Positions 1 through 6,313 of a stretch of 6,713 nucleotides of DNA are shown here, piece after piece (the first letter of the stretch is position 1; each line of letters opens with the position of its first letter). Made by a program: the position numbers and the translations under genes. The stretch comes from Clostridium sp. CAG:510 (GTDB lineage: Bacteria; Bacillota; Clostridia; Lachnospirales; Lachnospiraceae), in assembly GCA_000434615.1 (NCBI GenBank), contig FR880816.1:7430-14142 (forward strand), read 5' to 3'. Under the pieces are notes generated by a model that had not been told where the DNA came from, made no database searches, and saw only the letters and a program-made list of their open reading frames with translations.

Positions 1-555
1 ATCGGAAGACTGGCATTCCCCATTTTCTGTTTCCTTTTGGTGGAAGGCTTTTTACATACGAAAAATGTGTGGAAATATGTCGGCAGACTGGCGCTTTTTG
101 CTTTGGTTTCGGAAATACCGTTTGACCTGGCATTTCAGGGAGAATGGCTGTTTATGGGGTATCAGAACATCTTCTTTACCCTGCTTATCGGTCTTCTTGT
201 CATGATTGCCTTTCAGACAGCGGAAGAAAAAATTGCGGCAAAGCCCTTAAGGATCCTCTGCGAGGCGGTGGTTCTGCTGGCGGGCTATGTGCTTGCCGAT
301 GTGATGCACACCGATTACGGCGGTCTCGGCGTCGTGTGTATCATGCTTTTATATATTTTCCGGTACAACAGAAAAATGCAGGTGCTGGCGGGTGCCGCGG
401 TATTTATGTGGGAAATCACGGCGCCGCTTGCGTTTCTTCCTATTTATTTTTACAACGGGAAAAGAGGCATGAAAATGAAATATTTCTTTTATGCCTTTTA
501 CCCCGTGCATCTGCTTATCCTGTACGGAATTGCATGGCTGCTCGGAGTGGCATAG
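1..555 (+). CDS. TraX-family integral membrane protein, 5'-truncated by the window edge
   Basis: The frame is open from base 1 to a TAG at 553-555 and gives 184 residues. The true start is upstream; the first in-frame start-like codon, a TTG at 37, lies inside a conserved stretch and should not be taken as the start. The protein is strongly hydrophobic, with about six or seven likely membrane segments (roughly residues 3-18, 28-45, 56-71, 84-101, 108-121, 128-150 and 161-182 of the fragment). Recognisable TraX-family landmarks are GRLAFPIFCFLLVEGF (2-17), SEIPFDLAF (37-45), QNIFFTLLIGLL (55-66), a DYGGLGV turn (105-111) and a C-terminal KRG...KYFFYAFYPVHLLIL (154-174). The family is named after F-plasmid TraX, which N-acetylates pilin. 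Chromosomal Firmicute members have no established substrate, and no conjugation gene is visible here, so pilin acetylation should not be assumed. Probably about 40-50 N-terminal residues are missing. The family assignment is from memory of its motifs. Confidence 0.85.
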   Translation: MGRLAFPIFCFLLVEGFLHTKNVWKYVGRLALFALVSEIPFDLAFQGEWLFMGYQNIFFTLLIGLLVMIAFQTAEEKIAAKPLRILCEAVVLLAGYVLADVMHTDYGGLGVVCIMLLYIFRYNRKMQVLAGAAVFMWEITAPLAFLPIYFYNGKRGMKMKYFFYAFYPVHLLILYGIAWLLGVA

Positions 556-568
556 GAGAAGTGAAAAT

Positions 569-578
569 CCGCATGCGG
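569..578. repeat. 10-bp perfect palindrome downstream of the TraX-family gene
   Basis: CCGCATGCGG is its own reverse complement and sits 13 nt after the TraX-family stop codon. It is preceded by GAAAA (562-566) and followed after a short gap by TTTTC (588-592), which could pair as an outer stem. It could be a weak transcription terminator for the upstream gene, but the inner stem is only 3-4 bp with a tight loop, and the T-run does not directly follow the stem. A protein-binding site is equally possible. The palindrome itself is certain; its function is not. Confidence 0.3.
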
Positions 579-595
579 GGAAATAGTTTTTCTAC

Positions 596-624
596 TTGAT
601 TTTTACATATGCGTTTAGTATAGT
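596..624 (+). promoter_or_regulatory. Candidate sigma-A promoter for plsX-acpP
   Basis: A -35-like TTGATT (596-601) is followed after exactly 17 nt by a -10-like TATAGT (619-624; five of six consensus bases). Transcription would begin around 630-632 and leave a leader of about 43 nt before the plsX start. The surrounding sequence is AT-rich compared with the flanking genes. A TTAGTA hexamer (615-620) overlaps the -10 element and resembles one half of the Bacillus FapR operator, but the second half is not present. No other promoter of this quality is visible between the TraX-family gene and plsX. Confidence 0.55.
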
Positions 625-673
625 AAAAAAGGGTAATAGCCTGTGAAACAAACAGAAGAAAGGAAAAGGCAAA

Positions 674-1684
674 ATGGCTGAGACAGTAAATGTGGCAGTA
701 GATGCCATGGGTGGTGACAACGCCCCCGTAGAAATCGTCAAAGGTGCAATAGAAGCCTTAAATGAAGAGAAGAAAATTAAACTTTTCCTTCTTGGCCGCA
801 AGGAGGTAATAGAACAGGAACTTGCCAAATACACTTACGATGCAGACCGTGTGGAGGTGGTGCATACGGAAGAGGTCATTGAGACGGCAGAGCCGCCCGT
901 TATGGCGATCCGTACGAAAAAGGACTCCTCTATTGTAAAGGGTATGCATCTGGTAAAAGACGGTACCTGTGATGCATTTGTTTCTGCAGGTTCTTCGGGA
1001 GCTGTTTTAGTTGGCGGACAGATTATTGTGGGCAGGTTAAAGGGTGTGGAAAGACCCCCTATGGCACCGCTCATTCCGACGGCAAACGGTGCGGCACTGC
1101 TGATTGACTGCGGCGCCAACGTGGATGCCAGACCTTCCCATCTGGTGCAGTTTGCAAAAATGGGTTCCGTCTACATGGAAAATGTAGTGGGTATCAAAAA
1201 TCCCAGGGTCGGTATCGTCAACATCGGTGCGGAAGAGGAAAAGGGCAATGCCCTGGTAAAGGAAACCTTCCCGCTTCTGAAAAACTGTCCCGATATCAAC
1301 TTTATCGGCAGCGTGGAAGCCAGAGATATTCCGGCAGGTGCAGCGGATGTAGTAGTCTGCGAAGCATTTGTGGGGAATGTTATCTTAAAGATGTACGAAG
1401 GTGTCGGAGCGGTTATGCTTAAAAAAGTGAAGGAAGGCATGATGACCTCTCTTCGCAGCAAAATCGGTGCGCTTTTGGTAAAGCCCGCCCTGAAGGAAAC
1501 CCTGAAAGCTTTCAGTCTGGATGAATACGGCGGAGCCCCCATGCTCGGCTTAAAGGGCCTGGTAGTAAAGACCCATGGCAGTTCCAAGGCAGTGGAAGTG
1601 AAAAATTCTGTTCTGCAGTGCGTTACATTCAAGGAGCAGAGAATCAATGAGAAAATCAAGGAAAAAATAACCTTAGAAGATTAA
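674..1684 (+). CDS. plsX: Phosphate acyltransferase PlsX (acyl-ACP:phosphate transacylase)
   Basis: PlsX converts acyl-ACP plus phosphate to acyl-phosphate, which PlsY uses to acylate glycerol-3-phosphate in phosphatidic acid synthesis. It is a peripheral, membrane-associated enzyme. The 336-residue length is normal for the family. Landmarks are the N-terminal DAMGGDNAP motif (residues 10-18), SAGSSGA (104-110, the family's SAG-x-x-GA loop), RPPMAPLIPT, LIDCGANVDARP, VGIVNIGAEEEKGN, ARDIPAGAADVVVCEAFVGN and a C-terminal EYGGAPMLGLKG stretch. The ATG at 674 is supported by AAAGGA (659-664), 9 nt upstream, and by the conserved motif beginning at residue 10. The gene is 17 nt from acpP, so the two are almost certainly cotranscribed, which suits an enzyme whose substrate is carried by ACP. 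The usual Firmicute neighbours fabD and fabG, and the rpmF often found upstream, are not present in this window. Confidence 0.97.
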   Translation: MAETVNVAVDAMGGDNAPVEIVKGAIEALNEEKKIKLFLLGRKEVIEQELAKYTYDADRVEVVHTEEVIETAEPPVMAIRTKKDSSIVKGMHLVKDGTCDAFVSAGSSGAVLVGGQIIVGRLKGVERPPMAPLIPTANGAALLIDCGANVDARPSHLVQFAKMGSVYMENVVGIKNPRVGIVNIGAEEEKGNALVKETFPLLKNCPDINFIGSVEARDIPAGAADVVVCEAFVGNVILKMYEGVGAVMLKKVKEGMMTSLRSKIGALLVKPALKETLKAFSLDEYGGAPMLGLKGLVVKTHGSSKAVEVKNSVLQCVTFKEQRINEKIKEKITLED

Positions 1685-1701
1685 GAAAGAAGGAACAGAT
1701 T

Positions 1702-1935
1702 ATGGAATTTGAAAAACTGAAAAAAATAATTGCGGAAGTGCTGAACGTGGATCCGGAAGAAATCACACCGGAATCTACCTTCATGGATGATTTGGGAGCA
1801 GACTCCCTGGATGTTTACCAGATTATCATGGGCATCGAAGAAGAGTTTGACATTGAAGTGGCTCCCGAAAAGGCAGAAAAGATTACCACAGTGGAAGAAG
1901 CTGTTGATATGATTAAGAGTACAGTAAACAATTAA
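1702..1935 (+). CDS. acpP: Acyl carrier protein
   Basis: This is a 77-residue acidic protein, the standard size for a fatty-acid synthase type II ACP. It carries growing acyl chains on 4'-phosphopantetheine and donates acyl groups to PlsX. The attachment site is the serine in GADSLDVYQ; Ser35 is the modified residue. The four-helix fold is implied by the conserved pattern: helix I (about 2-15), the PEEITPES loop, helix II starting at the DSL motif, and EEFDIEVAPEKAEKITTVEEAVDMI over helices II-III to IV. The start has AAGGA (1690-1694), 7 nt upstream of the ATG. It lies 17 nt after plsX and is followed by a strong intrinsic terminator, which would isolate this normally very abundant protein from the genes downstream. 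A carrier protein of a secondary-metabolite system is unlikely given the plsX neighbour and the canonical sequence. Confidence 0.97.
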   Translation: MEFEKLKKIIAEVLNVDPEEITPESTFMDDLGADSLDVYQIIMGIEEEFDIEVAPEKAEKITTVEEAVDMIKSTVNN

Positions 1936-1958
1936 ACTGCGGATTTTTCACAGAAAAG

Positions 1959-1988
1959 AAAAGCGTCTGCAAATAGCAGGCGCTTTTT
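1959..1988 (+). terminator. Intrinsic terminator / possible attenuator between acpP and rnc
   Basis: AAAAGCGTCTGC (1959-1970) pairs with GCAGGCGCTTTT (1976-1987) across an AAATA loop (1971-1975), with one G-U wobble. The GC-rich core stem is 8 bp (1963-1970 with 1976-1983). A run of five T (1984-1988) follows the core, giving the classic rho-independent layout. The A-rich left flank could also let it act on the opposite strand, but no gene there needs it. It starts 23 nt after the acpP stop and ends one base before the first ATG of the rnc frame. Genes downstream must therefore be reached by read-through, unless a promoter overlaps the hairpin. Confidence 0.88.
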
Positions 1989-1991
1989 ATG

Positions 1992-1997
1992 AAAGGA
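1992..1997 (+). promoter_or_regulatory. Ribosome binding site that decides the rnc start
   Basis: AAAGGA lies 6 nt upstream of the ATG at 2004, ideal spacing. It lies inside the longer possible reading frame that opens at 1989. That ATG is preceded directly by the terminator's T-run and has no Shine-Dalgarno sequence. The 2004 start is therefore preferred. Confidence 0.8.
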
Positions 1998-2003
1998 TTT
2001 TTC

Positions 2004-2708
2004 ATGCTAAAAGAAAGTGATTATCAGGAATTAGAGAAAAAAATAGGATATACCTTTCAAAACAGGGCGCTTTTGAAACAGGCAGTTACACATAGCTCCT
2101 TTGCCAATGAGCAGAAGATTAACAGACAGAAACATTACGAAAGACTGGAATTCTTGGGAGATGCCGTATTGGAGCTTGTTTCCAGTGATTTTTTGTTTCA
2201 AACGCACCCGGAGATGCCGGAAGGACAGCTTACCAAGCTGAGGGCATCCATGGTCTGTGAGCCGGCGCTGGCATATTGCGCCAAGGACCTGACTCTGGAT
2301 GGCTACATCCAGCTTGGAAAAGGAGAGGAATCGACCGGAGGCAGATACCGCGACTCCATTGTTTCTGACGTGATGGAAGCTGTGATCGGCGCCATTTACT
2401 TAGACGGCGGCATGGAGCCCGCCAGAACCTACATACACCGCTTTATTCTTTCCGATCTGGAGAACAAACAGCTTTTCTTAGACTCCAAGACCAATTTACA
2501 GGAATATATGCAGCAAAATCTCAAAAAAGAATTTCATTACCGGCTTGTGGAAGAGTCCGGTCCCGAGCACGACAAGGTATTCCTGGTGGAAGTGGTAATG
2601 GAGGACAAGGTACTCGGCAGGGGAAAAGGCCGTACCAAGAAGGCAGCCGAACAGCAGGCTGCTTATGAAGCGTTGCTTGGCTTCAGAAAACCGGGCAAAA
2701 GAGGATAG
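2004..2708 (+). CDS. rnc: Ribonuclease III
   Basis: This is a double-strand-specific endoribonuclease that processes rRNA precursors and structured mRNAs as a homodimer in the cytoplasm. The product is 234 residues, typical for the bacterial family. The N-terminal nuclease domain (about 7-150) carries the signature ERLEFLGDAVLEL (46-58). The metal-binding residues correspond to Glu49 and Asp53, then Asp122 and Glu125 in SDVMEAVIGAIYLDGG (the equivalents of E. coli Glu41, Asp45, Asp114 and Glu117), so the active site is intact. A C-terminal double-stranded-RNA-binding domain spans about 160-226, with the conserved GRGKGRTKKAAEQQAA region at 205-220. The start at 2004 is chosen for its ribosome binding site. 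Starting at 1989 would add only MKGFF. The stop is 4 nt before smc, implying coupled translation. Expression probably depends on read-through of the preceding terminator. Confidence 0.96.
   Translation: MLKESDYQELEKKIGYTFQNRALLKQAVTHSSFANEQKINRQKHYERLEFLGDAVLELVSSDFLFQTHPEMPEGQLTKLRASMVCEPALAYCAKDLTLDGYIQLGKGEESTGGRYRDSIVSDVMEAVIGAIYLDGGMEPARTYIHRFILSDLENKQLFLDSKTNLQEYMQQNLKKEFHYRLVEESGPEHDKVFLVEVVMEDKVLGRGKGRTKKAAEQQAAYEALLGFRKPGKRG
2701..2705 (+). promoter_or_regulatory. Ribosome binding site for smc inside the end of rnc
   Basis: GAGGA lies 7 nt upstream of the ATG at 2713 and overlaps the last codons of rnc (stop TAG at 2706-2708). The position suggests ribosomes finishing rnc re-initiate on smc. 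It also supports 2713 over the in-frame ATG at 2665, which lies within rnc and would add 16 residues not matching the conserved SMC N-terminus. Confidence 0.7.
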
Positions 2709-2712
2709 GGGC

Positions 2713-5700
2713 ATGTACTTAAAAAGCATAGAAGTATACGGATTTAAATCGTTTGCAAATAAAATTACATTTCAGTTTCACAACGGTATCACCGGCATTG
2801 TAGGACCGAACGGCAGTGGTAAAAGCAACGTTGCTGATGCGGTCAGATGGGTTCTGGGTGAGCAGCGCATCAAGCAGCTCCGCGGTTCCTCCATGCAGGA
2901 TGTCATATTCTCCGGCACGGAAGCCAGGAAGCCCTTAAGCTATGCGTATGTGGCAATCACCCTGGACAATTCCGACCACCAGCTTGCCATTGATTTTGAC
3001 GAGGTAACGGTGGCAAGACGTATTTACCGTTCCGGTGAAAGCGAATACCTGATTAACGGCGCAGCCTGCCGGTTAAAGGACGTCAATGAACTCTTTTACG
3101 ATACCGGTATCGGTAAGGAAGGCTATTCCATTATCGGACAGGGTCAGATTGATAAAATCCTTTCCGGTAAACCGGAGGAAAGACGTGAGCTTTTTGACGA
3201 AGCGGCGGGTATTGTAAAGTTCAAGAGAAGAAAGTTTGCCGCCCAGAAGAAGTTAGAGGACGAAAAGGCAAATTTAGTCCGTGTAAACGACATTCTTTCC
3301 GAACTGGAAAAGCAGGTAAAGCCGCTGGAAAAGCAGTCCGAGACGGCGAAAATTTACTTAAAGAAAAAGGAAGAATTAAAGGTACTGGATGCCAATACCT
3401 TCCTTTTGGAAAGCGAGCAGGTAAAGACACAGCTTGCCGATGTGCAGGGAAAGTACGACATTGCATCCAAAGATTATGAGGAGACTTCCGAGAAGTACGA
3501 GGGCATCAGGCAGGAGTACGAGGCAATACAGAGCCGGATAGAAACACTGGAAAAGGAAATCGAGGAAGCCCGGAACAATCTGACGGACACCAGTGTGCTG
3601 CGCGGCAAGTTAGAGGGCGAAATCAATGTCTTAAAGGAGCAGATACATTCCGCTACGGACAATGCCGCCCATTTACAGACAAGAAAAGTAAACTTAAACA
3701 GCCAGATTGCGCAGAAGGATACCGAAAAACAGGAAATCCTTGCAAAAAAAGCGGAAATCGATGAACAGGTAACGGAGCTTACCGCTACAAGGGATGAGGT
3801 AAAGATAAGCTTGGAGAGCTTACAGAACCGTATCCAGGAATTAAACGACAGCATTGAAGCCGGCAAGAACACTATCATCGACGAACTAAACCAGAGAGCG
3901 ACCATCAAGTCTAAAATCGGACGCTTTGACACCATGTTAGAGCAGGTAGCTATAAGGAAAGCAGAGCTGAACTCCCGGATTCTCAAAGCCAAGTCCGACG
4001 AAGAGGACAGGGAAGAAAACATTAAAAAGCTGAAAGAACAGTTTACGGCAGTTTCCGATGCCTTGAAGGAAATGAAGGAAAAGGCGGAAAAGGACGAAGC
4101 GGACATCCAGAAAATCAGGGGAGAGCTTACGGGGAAGGATGTGAAGCTGCGGGAAACCCAGGAGCAGTACCATCAGGAGAAATCCAGGCTGGAAGCGCTG
4201 TCCAATCTGACGGAACGCTATGAAGGCTACGGCGGCAGCGTTAAAAAGGTCATGGAGCAGAAAAACGACAACAAGGGTATTATCGGTGTTGTTGCGGATA
4301 TTATTAAAGTAGATAAAAAATACGAAACGGCGATTGAAACCGCACTTGGCGGCAATATCCAGAACATCGTAACGGATGACGAGGAAACCGCCAAAAAGAT
4401 GATTGGTTTCTTAAAGAAGAACCGTCTGGGACGAGCTACCTTCCTTCCCCTGACAAGCATTAAAAATCCTCAGGAATTTAAAAACCCGGAAGCCCTGAAA
4501 GAAAAGGGCGTTGTGGGTATGGCGGACGAGCTGGTCAGGACGGAAACCCGTTACAAGGATGTGGCGAAAGCCATGCTCGGCAGAATTGTGGTAGTGGACA
4601 ACGTGGACAATGCCGTGAAAATTGCCCGTAAGTTCGACTACGGCATCCGTATGGTTACCATTGAGGGTGAACTTTTGGTACCCGGCGGCGCCATCAGCGG
4701 CGGTGCTTTCAAGAACAACAGCAATCTTCTCGGTCGAAGAAGAGAAATGGAGGACTTGGAGAAGAAAATCAAGGACCTTCTTTCAAGCATTGAGACCATC
4801 CAGAAGGATATCGAAGAAACCAAACAGAAGAGAAATACCATGCGTATGGAATTGGAAGCCCTGAAAGCCGACATCCAGCGCAAGTTTATCGAACAGAATA
4901 CGGCAAGACTTTCCGTGGAAAGCGCCGAGGAGCGCATGGAAGAAGCGGAAGCAGGCTCCCGTTCCTTAATGGAAGAATTAAAGGAAATGGAAAAGCAGGT
5001 GCTGGAAATCAAGCAGGGCAAGGAAGAAATCCAGAAAGAGCTGACCGGTTCCGAGGAAATGGAGAAATCCGTAGAGGCAGGCATTTCCGAATTCCAGAAG
5101 GAACTGGAGGAAAAGAGACTTCTGGAAACAGAAAGCTCAGCCAAGGTTTCCGAATGGGAGCTTAAGGTGGAAAAAATGCTGCAGACACAGGGCTTTCACC
5201 AGCAGAATGTGGACCGTATCAACGCCGAAATCGAAAACCTTAAGGGAGAGCTTTCCGAAATTGAAGACGGCATTGCCGGTAACGAAGAAAGCCTTAAGGA
5301 AAAGAAGGAGCACATTGCCGAAATTGAAAAAACCATTGAGGCTTCCCATACTTCCCAGGACAAGTCCCAGAAGGAACTGACGGAAAATATAGCAAAGAAA
5401 GAAGAACTGAGCGCCAAGCAGAAGAACTTCTTTACAGAGCGGGAAGAACTGTCCCAGCAGATGACAAGACTGGATAAGGAGGTCTACCGTCTGAATGCCC
5501 AGAAGGAAAAAATGGAAGAGGCCATGGAAACCCAGATCAACTATATGTGGGATGAATATGAGCTGACCCTTTCCGATGCGGCGTCCTTGCGGAAAGAGGA
5601 GCTTACGGATTTAGGCTCCATGAAAAAAGAAATTTCTGCCATCAAGGACCAGATTAAAAAGCTGGGTGACGTCAATGTCAACGCCATTGAGGACTACAAG

Positions 5701-6273
5701 AACTTAATGGAGCGTTACACCTTCTTAAAGACCCAGCATGACGATTTGATCGAGGCGGAAAAGACACTGGAGGGCATCATCACAGAGCTTGACAGCGCCA
5801 TGAGAAAGCAGTTCCAGGAGAAATTTGCGGAGATTAACAAGGAATTTGACAAAGTATTCAAGGAGCTTTTCGGAGGCGGCAGAGGTACTCTGGAGCTGAT
5901 GGAGGACGAGGATATTCTGGAAGCGGGCATCCGTATCATTGCCCAGCCGCCCGGAAAGAAGCTGCAGAACATGATGCAGCTCTCCGGTGGCGAAAAGGCG
6001 CTGACGGCGATTTCCTTACTGTTTGCCATCCAGAACTTAAAGCCCTCACCGTTCTGCCTTTTAGACGAAATCGAAGCGGCGTTAGATGAGTCCAATGTCG
6101 GAAGATTTGCCAAGTACCTGCATAAGCTGACCAAGAATACACAGTTCATCGTCATTACACACCGACGGGGAACCATGGAAAAAGCAGACCGCCTGTACGG
6201 TATTACCATGCAGGAGAAGGGGGTTTCCGCCCTTGTCAGCGTCAATCTGATTGATAAGGATTTGGACAATTAA
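2713..6273 (+). CDS. smc: Chromosome segregation/condensation ATPase SMC
   Basis: SMC is the core ATPase of bacterial condensin. It works on the nucleoid as a dimer with ScpA and ScpB (not in this window) to organise and separate chromosomes. The 1186-residue length is full for the family. The N-terminal ATPase half has Walker A GPNGSGKSN (31-39), an LRGSSMQDVIFSGT R-loop region and a GQGQIDKIL Q-loop region. A first coiled coil follows (about 170-500). The hinge runs from about 503 to 666, opening with GYGGSVKKV and closing with GGAISGGAF. A second coiled coil covers about 680-1030. The C-terminal ATPase half has FGGGRG (1053-1058), the signature LSGGEK (1090-1095), Walker B LLDE with Asp1118 and catalytic Glu1119, the ALDESN D-loop and the switch His1150 in ITHRRGT. 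No active-site residue is missing and the frame is uninterrupted. The conserved MYLKSIEVYGFKSF begins at the ATG at 2713, which fixes the start. RecN, Rad50 or SbcC are excluded by the length, the hinge and the C-terminal motif set. Confidence 0.98.
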   Translation: MYLKSIEVYGFKSFANKITFQFHNGITGIVGPNGSGKSNVADAVRWVLGEQRIKQLRGSSMQDVIFSGTEARKPLSYAYVAITLDNSDHQLAIDFDEVTVARRIYRSGESEYLINGAACRLKDVNELFYDTGIGKEGYSIIGQGQIDKILSGKPEERRELFDEAAGIVKFKRRKFAAQKKLEDEKANLVRVNDILSELEKQVKPLEKQSETAKIYLKKKEELKVLDANTFLLESEQVKTQLADVQGKYDIASKDYEETSEKYEGIRQEYEAIQSRIETLEKEIEEARNNLTDTSVLRGKLEGEINVLKEQIHSATDNAAHLQTRKVNLNSQIAQKDTEKQEILAKKAEIDEQVTELTATRDEVKISLESLQNRIQELNDSIEAGKNTIIDELNQRATIKSKIGRFDTMLEQVAIRKAELNSRILKAKSDEEDREENIKKLKEQFTAVSDALKEMKEKAEKDEADIQKIRGELTGKDVKLRETQEQYHQEKSRLEALSNLTERYEGYGGSVKKVMEQKNDNKGIIGVVADIIKVDKKYETAIETALGGNIQNIVTDDEETAKKMIGFLKKNRLGRATFLPLTSIKNPQEFKNPEALKEKGVVGMADELVRTETRYKDVAKAMLGRIVVVDNVDNAVKIARKFDYGIRMVTIEGELLVPGGAISGGAFKNNSNLLGRRREMEDLEKKIKDLLSSIETIQKDIEETKQKRNTMRMELEALKADIQRKFIEQNTARLSVESAEERMEEAEAGSRSLMEELKEMEKQVLEIKQGKEEIQKELTGSEEMEKSVEAGISEFQKELEEKRLLETESSAKVSEWELKVEKMLQTQGFHQQNVDRINAEIENLKGELSEIEDGIAGNEESLKEKKEHIAEIEKTIEASHTSQDKSQKELTENIAKKEELSAKQKNFFTEREELSQQMTRLDKEVYRLNAQKEKMEEAMETQINYMWDEYELTLSDAASLRKEELTDLGSMKKEISAIKDQIKKLGDVNVNAIEDYKNLMERYTFLKTQHDDLIEAEKTLEGIITELDSAMRKQFQEKFAEINKEFDKVFKELFGGGRGTLELMEDEDILEAGIRIIAQPPGKKLQNMMQLSGGEKALTAISLLFAIQNLKPSPFCLLDEIEAALDESNVGRFAKYLHKLTKNTQFIVITHRRGTMEKADRLYGITMQEKGVSALVSVNLIDKDLDN

Positions 6274-6313
6274 GCAGAGGAGATAAGGAAAATATAAAGG
6301 AAGGCATACGACT

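Noticed and set aside
561..599. Short GTG-initiated 12-codon frame between the TraX-family gene and plsX, as a possible leader peptide
   Set aside because: The AGGAG upstream is only 2 nt from the GTG, too close to work, and the peptide has no regulatory codon run or paired attenuator structure.
144..599. Alternative + strand frame overlapping the TraX-family gene
   Set aside because: The translation is rich in Cys and Arg with no family resemblance, while the other frame matches TraX over its whole length.
1904..1932. TTGATA at 1904-1909 with AACAAT 17 nt downstream, as a promoter for rnc
   Set aside because: The -10 element is weak and lacks the first T, and any transcript from it would still pass through the terminator at 1959-1988.
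1947..1976. TTCACA with an AAATAG -10-like element overlapping the terminator loop, as an rnc promoter
   Set aside because: Only two of six -10 bases match the consensus, and the resemblance is no better than expected by chance in AT-rich sequence.
2665..2712. Longer smc start at the in-frame ATG at 2665
   Set aside because: It lies within rnc and adds 16 residues not matching the conserved SMC N-terminus; the ATG at 2713 has a properly spaced ribosome binding site.
3474..4106. Long open frame on the - strand opposite smc, and similar ones at 1171-1659, 4638-5144 and 5715-6269
   Set aside because: These are Ser/Phe-rich mirror images of Glu/Lys-rich coiled-coil or conserved coding sequence, with no recognisable domain, and they oppose clearly real genes.
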